DNA of 24,144 nucleotides from JBCBRD01 sp039819785 (GTDB lineage: Bacteria > Pseudomonadota > Alphaproteobacteria > Rhizobiales > Hyphomicrobiaceae), in assembly GCA_039819785.1 (NCBI GenBank), contig JBCBRH010000045.1, positions 1-24,144 of the forward strand, given 5' to 3'. Each line of letters starts with the position of its first letter. Position 1 is the stretch's first letter. The notes under the pieces are model-generated. The model was given only the letters and a program-made list of their open reading frames with translations, ran no database searches and was not told the DNA's origin. Shown here piece after piece: positions 8,266 to 15,093 of the stretch. Made by a program: the position numbers and the translations under genes.

Positions 8266-9309
8266 ATGAGTGACATCACAAAGCGCAAGGACGAACATCT
8301 CGACATCGTCCTGCAACGCGACGTGGCCCCAATCTGGGCGACGACCGGCTTTGAACGGATGTCGTTTGAACACGTCGCACTGCCAGAGCTGTCCTTAGCC
8401 GACATCGATCTGTCGACGACGTTTCTTGGTCGAGCGGTTTCCGCGCCCATGATGGTCAGCTCCATGACCGGCGGGCCGGCGCGGGCCGAGGCTGTCAACG
8501 CTGCGATCGCCGATGCGGCCCGGGCGCTCGGGCTGGCGTTTGGTGTTGGGTCACAGCGGGTTGCCCTGGAGACCGAAAACCTTGGCGGTCTGGGGGGAAA
8601 CCTCCGTAGGCGTGCAGGCCCGGTGCCCATTCTCGCTAATCTAGGCGCTGCGCAGCTGCGCGAGGCAGGCGGACTGGACCATGTCTGCCGCGCGGTGGAT
8701 ATGATAGATGCCGACGGGATCATCATTCACCTCAATCCGCTGCAAGAAGCGGTTCAAAGTGGCGGCGATACGGATTGGCGCGGAGTCCTCAACGCGATTG
8801 AGGCTTTGTGTGCGGCTCAAGTTAGACCAGTGATTGCCAAAGAAGTCGGCGGTGGAATCTCGGCGCGGGTCGCTGTTCAACTGAGGAATGCCGGCGTCTC
8901 TGTCATCGATGTTGCAGGTGCCGGCGGAACGAGTTGGGCTGCTGTCGAGGCTGAACGGGCCACGAACGAGACAACGCGGGCCATCGCATCTGCTTTCCGC
9001 GACTGGGGCATTCCCACGGCACAATCCATTGTGGATGTCCGCGAGGCGTGTCCGAACATCCCGATTATCGCATCAGGTGGTATTCGCAACGGGATTGATG
9101 CGGCCAAAGCCATCCGGTTGGGCGCGACACTGGTTGGCCAAGCGGGCGGCGTGCTGCAATCTGCGGTGAACGGGCCCAAAGCGCTGATTGAAAACCTGTC
9201 GATCTCGATTGAGCAGTTGAAGGTTGTGTGTTTTTGCACCGGTTCTGCCAGTCTGAGCGACCTGCGCGAGGCGCGGGCGGTTGCATCCGATCCGCGCTGG
9301 CTCGCGTAA
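8266..9309 (+). CDS. fni: Type 2 isopentenyl-diphosphate delta-isomerase (FMN-dependent)
   Basis: Interconverts IPP and DMAPP, the allylic primer for CrtE, using reduced FMN; cytoplasmic TIM barrel. 347 aa, typical length. N-terminal RKDEH (7-11), SSMTGG (65-70), GVGSQR (93-98), HLNPLQE (155-161; substrate/Mg site), KEVGGGIS (192-199), VAGAGGTSW (216-224) and SGGIRNG (270-276; FMN phosphate binding). These separate it from the unrelated type 1 (Nudix) isomerase. No strong Shine-Dalgarno precedes the ATG, but the conserved RKDEH lies only six residues in, so the start is well fixed. crtI follows after 73 bp and is probably co-transcribed. Placement in a crt cluster suggests it raises precursor flow. 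Confidence 0.95.
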   Translation: MSDITKRKDEHLDIVLQRDVAPIWATTGFERMSFEHVALPELSLADIDLSTTFLGRAVSAPMMVSSMTGGPARAEAVNAAIADAARALGLAFGVGSQRVALETENLGGLGGNLRRRAGPVPILANLGAAQLREAGGLDHVCRAVDMIDADGIIIHLNPLQEAVQSGGDTDWRGVLNAIEALCAAQVRPVIAKEVGGGISARVAVQLRNAGVSVIDVAGAGGTSWAAVEAERATNETTRAIASAFRDWGIPTAQSIVDVREACPNIPIIASGGIRNGIDAAKAIRLGATLVGQAGGVLQSAVNGPKALIENLSISIEQLKVVCFCTGSASLSDLREARAVASDPRWLA

Positions 9310-9382
9310 CTTTTCCATACCAACGGGGCTTTTCGGGTCCTGCGGACAAACCGGGCTTTCAGCCTCACGACCGAGACATCAA

Positions 9383-10903
9383 ATGCAGTTAAAAACAGAC
9401 GCGGGCCGGGATGCCAAACGGGCAGTTGTCATTGGCTCCGGTTTTGGGGGCATTGCTGCAGCACTGCGGCTGCGCGCCAAGGGTTATGACGTCGATGTGT
9501 TTGACCGGGCCTCCATGTTGGGTGGCCGCGCGCAGGTGTTTGAGCGCGATGGTTATCGGCATGATGCCGGCCCGACGGTCATCACCGCGCCTTTCCTGTT
9601 TGATGAACTATTTGAGCTGTTTGGCAAAAAACGCGCGGACTATATCGACTTCGTTCCATTGACGCCGTGGTACCGGTTCCGCTTTCAGGATGGTTCGACG
9701 TTCGATTATGGCGGGACCGTCGAAGACACGCTTGAAGAGATCGCCCGTGTGGAACCCGAAGACGTTGCCGGTTATCAAAAGATGCTCGCGCATTCGGAAA
9801 AACTGTTTGATGCGGGCTTCACCAAGCTGGCAGACCAACCGTTTCATGACGCGGCAATGATGATGTCCCAGGCGCCGAGACTTGTACAGCTGGGGGCCTA
9901 CCGGACGGTCTGGCAAATGGTGTCCAAGTATCTCAAAAACCCGAAGCTGCGTCAGGCGTTTTCAATCCAGCCACTTCTGGTTGGCGGCAGCCCCTTCGAT
10001 ACCACAAGCATTTATGGGCTGATCCACTACCTGGAGCGGGAATGGGGTGTGTACTTTGCCATGGGTGGGACTGGCGCGCTGGTGGGTGCGCTTGGCCAGC
10101 TGATGGACGAGCAAGGGATCAATGTTCACCTGCAGACGACGGTTGACGAGGTCATCATTGAGAATAAAACCGCGTGCGGCGTCAGACTGGAGGGCGGACG
10201 TGAGACCCGCGCTGACGTCGTTGTGTCGAATGCCGACCCGCTGCACCTTTATGGCAGCATGGTGCCCAAATCAGTCCAGGCTGCGACGACCAAACTGAAA
10301 ACCAAATCACGCCTTTCGATGGGGCTCTACGTTCTTTATTTCGGGACGACCAAGACCTATCCGGATGTGGCGCACCACACGATTTGGATGGGACCGCGCT
10401 TCCAGGAACTGCTACGGGATATCTTCAAGAAGAAATCGCTTTCTGGGGATTTCTCGCTCTATGTGCACCGCCCAACGGCAACGGACAAAAGTTTTGCGCC
10501 TGAGGGTTGCGACAGCTTCTATGTCCTAGCACCCGTACCGAACCAAAACGGCGATATCGATTGGGCTGTTGAAGGACCAAAGCTTCAGGCGCGCATCGTC
10601 GATGCGCTCGACAAGACCATGCTGCCCGGTTTGAAAGAGCACATCACGGCTGACTTCTACATGACGCCGGATAACTTCGCGGATGACTACCTGAGTGTCG
10701 CAGGGGCAGGTTTCTCGATCGCGCCATTCTTCACACAGTCGGCGTATTTCAGGTTCCACAACAAGGCTGAAGGACTGAAAAATCTCTATCTGGTGGGCGC
10801 TGGCACGCATCCAGGGGCTGGGATGCCGGGTGTCTTGTGTTCGGCAAAGGTGATTGAAAAGCTCATCCCTGATGTCAAAACCGCTGAGGCGGTGCCTGCG
10901 TAG
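9383..10903 (+). CDS. crtI: Phytoene desaturase (CrtI type)
   Basis: FAD-dependent desaturase/isomerase converting phytoene to lycopene by four desaturations. 506 aa from ATG 9383, the usual CrtI length. N-terminal FAD motif AVVIGSGFGGIAAALRLRAKG at about 14-34 with the acidic partner in DVFDR (38-42), then LGGRAQVFERDGYRHDAGPT (46-65). C-terminal signature YLVGAGTHPGAGMPGV at 469-484. An in-frame ATG at 9281 would overlap fni and add 34 residues of no family character, so it was not used. The number of desaturation steps cannot be read from sequence; four is inferred because crtY and crtW are present and need lycopene-derived substrate. Confidence 0.95.
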   Translation: MQLKTDAGRDAKRAVVIGSGFGGIAAALRLRAKGYDVDVFDRASMLGGRAQVFERDGYRHDAGPTVITAPFLFDELFELFGKKRADYIDFVPLTPWYRFRFQDGSTFDYGGTVEDTLEEIARVEPEDVAGYQKMLAHSEKLFDAGFTKLADQPFHDAAMMMSQAPRLVQLGAYRTVWQMVSKYLKNPKLRQAFSIQPLLVGGSPFDTTSIYGLIHYLEREWGVYFAMGGTGALVGALGQLMDEQGINVHLQTTVDEVIIENKTACGVRLEGGRETRADVVVSNADPLHLYGSMVPKSVQAATTKLKTKSRLSMGLYVLYFGTTKTYPDVAHHTIWMGPRFQELLRDIFKKKSLSGDFSLYVHRPTATDKSFAPEGCDSFYVLAPVPNQNGDIDWAVEGPKLQARIVDALDKTMLPGLKEHITADFYMTPDNFADDYLSVAGAGFSIAPFFTQSAYFRFHNKAEGLKNLYLVGAGTHPGAGMPGVLCSAKVIEKLIPDVKTAEAVPA

Positions 10904-10992
10904 TCTCTATTGTAAACGGGCGAACCGGTGGGCTTAACCGGTGGGATGGACGAACGAGCGCCCTTGGCCAGACACAATGGAGAATTGCCACC

Positions 10993-11598
10993 ATGCTTAG
11001 AAAAGCTGCCCAAGCCGTCGGTGCGATGGTTGCCGTGGCTGCCGCGTCTCAGGTCGTTTTGGCAGACGCCAAACAGACCGGATCTGCCCATGATTTTTCG
11101 TTTACCGCCATTGATGGCAAAGACCTGCCGTTAAACGCGTTTGCCGGGAAAGCTGTGCTGGTCGTGAACACGGCGTCGTTGTGTGGCTTCACGCGGCAAT
11201 ATGAAGGGCTTCAGAGTCTGTGGTCACGGTTTCAGGATCGCGGGCTTGTTGTCGTGGGCGTGCCATCCAATGACTTCGGCGGTCAGGAGCCTAAATCTGA
11301 GAGTGAGATCGCTAATTTTTGTAAGGGTGCGTTCGGTGTTACGTTCCCGCTGACGGCCAAAACAAATGTGCGCGGCCCTGGTGCTCATCCATTCTATGCG
11401 TGGGCAAAGGAGATGCTTGGTGAGGACGCCGCCCCACGCTGGAATTTCCATAAATATCTCATCGCAGGCGACGGCAAACTGGTCGCTGGCTTCTCGACCA
11501 TGGTCGCCCCATCTGCTGTCGAGCTGAAAACGGCGATTGAGGCCGAACTCAAAAAGCTGCCCAAGCAATCCGCGGCCCTGAACCAGGCAGACCAATGA
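10993..11598 (+). CDS. Exported glutathione peroxidase-family (thioredoxin-type) protein
   Basis: Thiol peroxidase reducing hydrogen or lipid peroxides. 201 aa with an N-terminal hydrophobic signal (residues 1 to about 25, Val-Leu-Ala-Asp-Ala), so probably periplasmic, unlike most cytoplasmic BtuE/GPx proteins. Catalytic tetrad visible: Cys64 in NTASLCGFTRQY, Gln98 in PSNDFGGQEP, and Trp150-Asn151 in RWNFHKYL. A second cysteine, Cys110 in ANFCKGAFGVTFP, sits where 2-Cys thioredoxin-dependent GPx proteins keep the resolving cysteine. The normal selenocysteine/Cys position is plain Cys. ATG has GGAGA 9 bases upstream. The stop overlaps the next gene's start (ATGA), implying translational coupling. 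Lies 89 bp after crtI and may be co-transcribed. Confidence 0.9.
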   Translation: MLRKAAQAVGAMVAVAAASQVVLADAKQTGSAHDFSFTAIDGKDLPLNAFAGKAVLVVNTASLCGFTRQYEGLQSLWSRFQDRGLVVVGVPSNDFGGQEPKSESEIANFCKGAFGVTFPLTAKTNVRGPGAHPFYAWAKEMLGEDAAPRWNFHKYLIAGDGKLVAGFSTMVAPSAVELKTAIEAELKKLPKQSAALNQADQ

Positions 11599-12080
11599 GC
11601 ATGACAGAAATCGGCTCGGCGCACGGTGCAGGTGCGAAGGATGGGCAACCCCAGGCCTCACCTGGATTGGTCGAAGTGTTTTTTGACGGGAGCTGCCGGC
11701 TCTGCCAAAGCGAAATAGCGTTTTACCAGAAGCGCACGTCGCCAAGCGCTGTCACGTATACGGACGTGTCGGAAGCTCATCGCCTCGGCAATGACGTCGC
11801 TCCCGGACTGGATGCGGAGACCGCGATGGCCCGCTTTCATGTGCGGGATCGAGACGGCGAACTGCATAGTGGTGCAACGGCATTTGCTGCGTTGTGGCGG
11901 GCTGTGCCGGGTTTCAAGACCGCTGGGCGTGTTGCAGCATTGTGGGGCATTCGCCATGTGCTAGAGGCGGCATATTGCGGGTTCTTGGTGTTTCGCCCGA
12001 CCGTTCAGCGGTTTGTGCATCGCCGAGCGGCGGCCGCTTGTGCGGATGATACGGGGTCTAGCGACGCGTGTAAGCGCTGA
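11595..12080 (+). CDS. DCC-family thiol-disulfide oxidoreductase (DUF393)
   Basis: 161 aa. The defining motif DGSCRLC at 31-37 (DxxCxxC, the source of the family name DCC) follows the strand VEVFF, as expected at the start of a thioredoxin-like fold. Family members are assigned as probable thiol-disulfide oxidoreductases; no substrate is established. The start ATGA overlaps the stop of the peroxidase gene by 4 bp. This suggests the two are made together, and the DCC protein could supply or relay electrons to a thiol peroxidase (inference; no signal peptide is visible here, while the peroxidase appears exported). The C-terminal third includes a mildly hydrophobic stretch. Convergent with the DUF3429 gene, 75 bp away. 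Confidence 0.85.
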   Translation: MSMTEIGSAHGAGAKDGQPQASPGLVEVFFDGSCRLCQSEIAFYQKRTSPSAVTYTDVSEAHRLGNDVAPGLDAETAMARFHVRDRDGELHSGATAFAALWRAVPGFKTAGRVAALWGIRHVLEAAYCGFLVFRPTVQRFVHRRAAAACADDTGSSDACKR

Positions 12081-12155
12081 AGCTTTGGCAGGCGAGGTTT
12101 GAACCGGTCTCTTCTGACGCTACGGAACTGGCGTCTGTTTCGGCGGGAGCGTGCC

Positions 12156-12746
12156 TCAAATCCCATAGGCTCCAGCCCATCCTCCAACAAGCAGCGACAA
12201 GACCACAACGACCGTTAAGGGGAACCGCAAGACGGCGTACCACCTGGGTGCGAAGCGCTGGTTGATCATTCTCAGGTCATAGGCCAGGAGCGCTGCAAAA
12301 CTTGCGGCAATCACTGCCATGGCAGGGCCCGGGTTCAAAGTGATGACGGCAAACCAGCCTGCCAACGCGGGCAGTACGCTCATCGCATAGGGGAGTACGG
12401 CGGTGCCGGGTGCTGACCCTTCGATGGTGTCATCTGTCTCGAGGTCTGGTAGTGGACCGCGCATGGCGAGGCCCCAATGCACGCCGCTCATAAACGACAA
12501 AATGATGGCCCCGTACGTTAACAGTGCCAATGTTGCCCAGGACCGATTGATACCGGTATCGATCACCAAGCTGGCGGAAAGCGCGACGAACGGGATCAAG
12601 CCTGATAAACCGAGCGCCCATACGGGTAGGGGAACGTTGGCTGGGTGCCGCGGTGCGGCTGTCGCGCCAGCAGACGGGCTCGATGCTGCCGCAGGTTGAT
12701 CTACTGGCCGGGCCTTGCGCGTTTCAAACCCATCATGGTGCTGCAT
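12156..12746 (-). CDS. DUF3429 family integral membrane protein
   Basis: 196 aa of unknown function. About 35 polar, Ala/Pro-rich N-terminal residues are followed by five or so membrane segments (about 42-63, 69-90, 117-137, 138-158 and 170-194). The segment YGAIILSFMSGVHWGLAM (78-95) is the recognisable DUF3429 core. The ATG at 12744-12746 is preferred because AAGGA lies 6 bases upstream; a TTG 16 codons earlier (12792-12794) is open but lacks a site. It is convergent with the DCC gene; the 75-bp gap holds only a weak stem (GACGC 12116-12120 with GCGTC 12131-12135 followed by TGTTT). Function not assigned. Confidence 0.8.
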   Translation of the reverse strand: MQHHDGFETRKARPVDQPAAASSPSAGATAAPRHPANVPLPVWALGLSGLIPFVALSASLVIDTGINRSWATLALLTYGAIILSFMSGVHWGLAMRGPLPDLETDDTIEGSAPGTAVLPYAMSVLPALAGWFAVITLNPGPAMAVIAASFAALLAYDLRMINQRFAPRWYAVLRFPLTVVVVLSLLVGGWAGAYGI

Positions 12747-12981
12747 CTCATGTCCTTGGTTTATTGGAGAGCCAGTTACGGGACTGCTTATCAATCGGTT
12801 CGGGTGTTGGTCTTTTCTTCATGCGCGTCCGGGCGCGACCGAAACGCCCTGACACCGTAAATCCTCATTACCTACCACCTATCATCTCGCTCAAACCGCA
12901 AAGCTGGCTTGGAACGCGTTCTGATCCACATCGGTTACCAATGTATTCAATCCCTCCCAACCCTATGGAGAGCCTTACAGT

Positions 12982-13728
12982 ATGACGACCAAACAACGTG
13001 TTCTAATCCTTGGAGGTTCGGACGGTATCGGTGAGGCGATTGCCCGCTCGCTTACTCAGGAAGGTGCGGAGGTCTTCGTCACCTCAAGAGATCTGGAAAA
13101 GGCCAAGGCTGCTGCTCTCAACATTGGCGGGACTACGATGGGTCTCAGCGTTGACGTGGCTAACGGTGCGTCCATCGAAGCAGCTGTTGCTGCCGCGACT
13201 GAGGGTGGCGACCTGACGGGCCTTGCGTACTGTGTGGGCTCCATTGATCTGAAACCCTTGGCACGTGCGTCGGCGGATGATTTCGCCAAAAGCTATGCTC
13301 TCAATGTCATCGGGGCTGCGATGACGGTCAAGGCCACTGCGGCTTCGCTGAAATCTTCAGGGCATGGTTCGGTTGTGCTGTTTTCGACTGTTGCAGCGCG
13401 CCAGGGCTTTACCAATCATTCGATCATTGCATCAGCAAAGGGTGGGATCGAGGGGCTGACGGTTTCCCTGGCCGCCGAAATGGCTCCCGATGTCCGCGTC
13501 AATGCGATTGCTCCAAGCTTAACGCGTACGCCGATTGCGGCACCACTGCTGGCGAGCGAGACGGTGACCAAGTCTCTTGCCCAGGCCCATCCGCTGCCGC
13601 GCCTCGGGACGCCGGAGGATCATGCCGCACTGGCGTGTCTGCTGCTGTCGCCGTCGTCCAGCTGGATGACCGGTCAGGTAATAGGGGTTGATGGCGGGCG
13701 GAGCACACTGCGGACCGGGCGGAGCTGA
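12982..13728 (+). CDS. Short-chain dehydrogenase/reductase family protein with altered active site
   Basis: 248-aa Rossmann-fold protein. Cofactor motif GGSDGIG at 11-17; N108 of the catalytic set (ALNV), Ser135 (LFSTVA) and Lys153 (SAKGG) are present. The position four before the lysine, normally the catalytic Tyr of YxxxK, is Ile149 (IASAK). The C-terminal region SLTRTP...GQVIGVDGG is typical for FabG-like SDRs. From memory, a subgroup of proteobacterial SDRs has a NHxxIAxAKG-type sequence here without tyrosine, so this may be a natural subfamily rather than a mutation. ATG with GGAGAG upstream. The 235-bp gap before it suggests its own promoter. Substrate unknown; an ordinary alcohol/keto reduction mechanism should not be assumed. 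Confidence 0.88.
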   Translation: MTTKQRVLILGGSDGIGEAIARSLTQEGAEVFVTSRDLEKAKAAALNIGGTTMGLSVDVANGASIEAAVAAATEGGDLTGLAYCVGSIDLKPLARASADDFAKSYALNVIGAAMTVKATAASLKSSGHGSVVLFSTVAARQGFTNHSIIASAKGGIEGLTVSLAAEMAPDVRVNAIAPSLTRTPIAAPLLASETVTKSLAQAHPLPRLGTPEDHAALACLLLSPSSSWMTGQVIGVDGGRSTLRTGRS

Positions 13729-14047
13729 CCAACTCTCGTTAATCTCCTGGTGGCAAGCCTTTCTGATCAATGGGCCATTGAGCCGGACTGCATGGGGGGC
13801 CGGACTGCGTGGGGCCAGTCTGCCTGAGGCTCGCGTGCCTGCAGCCGGCTTGTATGGGCCGGTGGAAAATGTGCGTAAACGGTCAAACACGCTTGTTGAG
13901 GGGGCGTGAGTCACCAAACGTTGACCACGGGTTGCGGGTTTCGGTATTGCCAGCGCGTCTCAGTCTCGCGCGCACCTTAACGCTGTGTTTGCCAATTTCC
14001 TGCAGAGTGCCCGCAGACTTAAAAGTGTGGCGATTGAGCGACAACAG

Positions 14048-14068
14048 AAAAACTGTTCTTCGGTTTTT
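14048..14068 (+). terminator. Possible intrinsic terminator, AAAAACTG/CGGTTTTT hairpin
   Basis: AAAAACTG (14048-14055) can pair with CGGTTTTT (14061-14068) with one U-G pair, leaving a 5-base loop TTCTT. The run of five T at 14064-14068 follows two G. The stem is AT-rich and lies 320 bp past the SDR stop, so it would end a long SDR 3' region or a separate small transcript. It is nearly symmetrical and could act in either direction. Weak call. Confidence 0.3.
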
Positions 14069-14133
14069 GGCTGAAATTCAAGTTTCGAGAGCCTCTAGGG
14101 CTTGTTCGATCAACTCATCGCCGTACTACTAAA

Positions 14134-14147
14134 CCCCGGCTTCGGGG
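14134..14147. other. GC-rich hairpin CCCCGGCTTCGGGG ahead of the L,D-transpeptidase gene
   Basis: CCCCG (14134-14138) and CGGGG (14143-14147) form a tight stem with a GCTT loop, 76 bp before the start codon. The minus-strand reading is followed by TTT and the plus-strand reading by CTTGAATT, so it is not a good terminator either way. It may be a leader structure or the 3' end of a small RNA; the sequence alone does not decide. Confidence 0.35.
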
Positions 14148-14223
14148 CTTGAATTCTGTTCAGTCAGCGTTTCACACAGGCGCTGAAGGTTCCACGACGG
14201 TTTTAACTCAAGGAACTTCACCC

Positions 14224-14808
14224 ATGTCCAAGTTGGTAACATACGGTCGATCGGCTGTTGGAGCGCTCCTCGCGCTTGCACTCATCGGCTCAGCGCCTTC
14301 ATCTGCCAAGGCTCAAGACTTCTTTTCCGCGCTCTTCGGCGGTGGTGCCGGCTACAGCAGCTCGGTGTCTTTCTCAAAAAGATACAAGCCGCGCCAAATC
14401 ATCGTCAGCTTCGGTGATCGCAAACTGTATTACATCTACAAGCGTGGCCAGGCGATCAGCTATCCGATTGCTGTTCCACGTCCTAAGAGCATCTGGGCTG
14501 GTACGATGCGCGTGACACGTAAGCGCAAAAATCCAGGCTGGACGCCGACCCCGGCGATGCGTCGCGAAAACCCAAAGCTGCCGGTTCACGTTCCCGGTGG
14601 TCATCCAATGAACCCCATGGGCACCCGCGCACTTTATCTCGGATCAAGCCTCTACCGTATTCACGGAACTGACGCGCCATGGACCATTGGGTCTGCCGTC
14701 TCGAAGGGGTGCATCCGCATGTACAATCAAGATGCGGAAGACCTTTATGCCCGCGTGCCCGTCGGAACCAAAGTGACGGTGACTTGGAAGAAATTCTCGA
14801 CCTACTGA
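14224..14808 (+). CDS. Exported L,D-transpeptidase (YkuD domain)
   Basis: Cell-wall enzyme forming 3-3 peptidoglycan crosslinks or attaching proteins to meso-DAP. 194 aa from ATG 14224, which has AAGGA 9 bases upstream; an in-frame ATG 25 codons earlier is poorer and would bury the signal peptide. Signal peptide at about 1-30 (hydrophobic 11-22, cleavage Ala-Lys-Ala before Gln31). The YkuD domain begins at about 57 (RQIIVSFGDRKLYYIYK). Active-site motif: His147 in YRIHGTD and SKGCIRM at 160-166 with nucleophile Cys163. The usual S/T-H-G-C becomes S-K-G-C, a common variant. Small YkuD proteins of this kind are numerous in alphaproteobacteria. Monocistronic, with a strong terminator 66 bp downstream. 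Confidence 0.92.
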   Translation: MSKLVTYGRSAVGALLALALIGSAPSSAKAQDFFSALFGGGAGYSSSVSFSKRYKPRQIIVSFGDRKLYYIYKRGQAISYPIAVPRPKSIWAGTMRVTRKRKNPGWTPTPAMRRENPKLPVHVPGGHPMNPMGTRALYLGSSLYRIHGTDAPWTIGSAVSKGCIRMYNQDAEDLYARVPVGTKVTVTWKKFSTY

Positions 14809-14873
14809 CCAGTCGTCGCTTCGTCTGAACCTACGCCTTCGTACCCAACGAAGTAGACGGCGATGAAATGTTA

Positions 14874-14910
14874 GCCGACGCCTCAATGATATTTGGGCGT
14901 CGGCTTTTTT
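14874..14910 (+). terminator. Rho-independent terminator of the L,D-transpeptidase gene
   Basis: GCCGACGCC (14874-14882) pairs perfectly with GGCGTCGGC (14896-14904) across a 13-base loop and is followed at once by six T (14905-14910). An extra A-T pair extends the stem. It sits 66 bp after the stop codon on the coding strand. This is the clearest intrinsic terminator in the window. Confidence 0.9.
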
Positions 14911-14955
14911 ATGCGCCGATGGATTACAACCCGTCAGCTGTGGGCCTACGACAAG

Positions 14956-15093
14956 CGAGCATGCTCGAAGCTCTTGATTTGGAGCATGTTCCGGGCGGAA
15001 AACCGCGTACACTTTTCCTGAACATGCTCTGAGCCCTTGATTTGGAGCATGTTCCGGGCGGAAAACCGCGTACACTTTTCCTGAACATGCTCT
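14956..15093. repeat. Tandem palindromic intergenic repeat, two full units plus one remnant
   Basis: Two identical 58-bp units at 14973-15030 and 15036-15093 (period 63). Each starts CTTGATTTG and contains the palindromic ends GAGCATGTTC and GAACATGCTC with an inner CGGAAAACCGCG...CTTTTCC section. Just upstream, 14956-14967 is CGAGCATGCTCG, followed by a sequence like that after unit 1 (ATGCTC, six variable bases, CTTGATTTG), so the tail of a third, internally deleted unit is present. From memory, elements of the form GAGCATGnTC...GAAAAGTG...GCGGTTTTC are abundant between genes in Rhizobiales. The array lies between two convergent genes, and its right end overlaps the stop codon of the minus-strand neighbour. 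Confidence 0.88.

Larger units (their letters stand above)
13729..14223. other. Intergenic region between SDR and L,D-transpeptidase genes
   Basis: 495 bp with no convincing protein gene. It contains two 17-bp direct repeat units that match at 15 of 17 positions, starting GCCGGACTGC (13782-13798 and 13799-13815). It also holds an A-rich/T-rich hairpin at 14048-14068 and a GC-rich hairpin at 14134-14147, both listed separately. An open frame spanning part of this region has no family resemblance. Room remains for a promoter and a structured leader, or a small RNA, ahead of the transpeptidase gene. Confidence 0.4.

Noticed and set aside
9281..9382. Upstream in-frame ATG for crtI
   Set aside because: It would overlap fni and add 34 residues before the FAD motif; 506 aa from 9383 is the normal CrtI length.
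10923..10945. Two AACCGGTGGG direct repeats between crtI and the peroxidase gene
   Set aside because: Only 10 bp each, with no further copies or symmetry to suggest a binding array; could be chance.
12747..12794. Longer TTG start for the DUF3429 protein
   Set aside because: The ATG at 12744-12746 has AAGGA at ideal spacing; the extra 16 residues are not supported.
12911..12938. GGAAC followed by GTT upstream of the SDR gene, considered as an EcfG-type general-stress promoter
   Set aside because: The spacing is about 18 instead of 16-17 and the second box is GGTT rather than CGTT, so the match is too weak to claim.
14149..14223. Earlier in-frame ATG for the L,D-transpeptidase
   Set aside because: It would place 25 polar residues ahead of an ordinary signal peptide; the ATG at 14224 has AAGGA upstream.
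14644..15075. Minus-strand frame with an internally repeated peptide (RPEHAPNQ) across the repeat array and transpeptidase gene
   Set aside because: The peptide repeat is only the translation of the 63-bp-period DNA repeat, because 63 is divisible by three; the rest is antisense of the transpeptidase gene.
14956..15093. Repeat array considered as a CRISPR
   Set aside because: The units are nearly contiguous palindromes with 5-base gaps and no unique spacers, and no cas genes are present.
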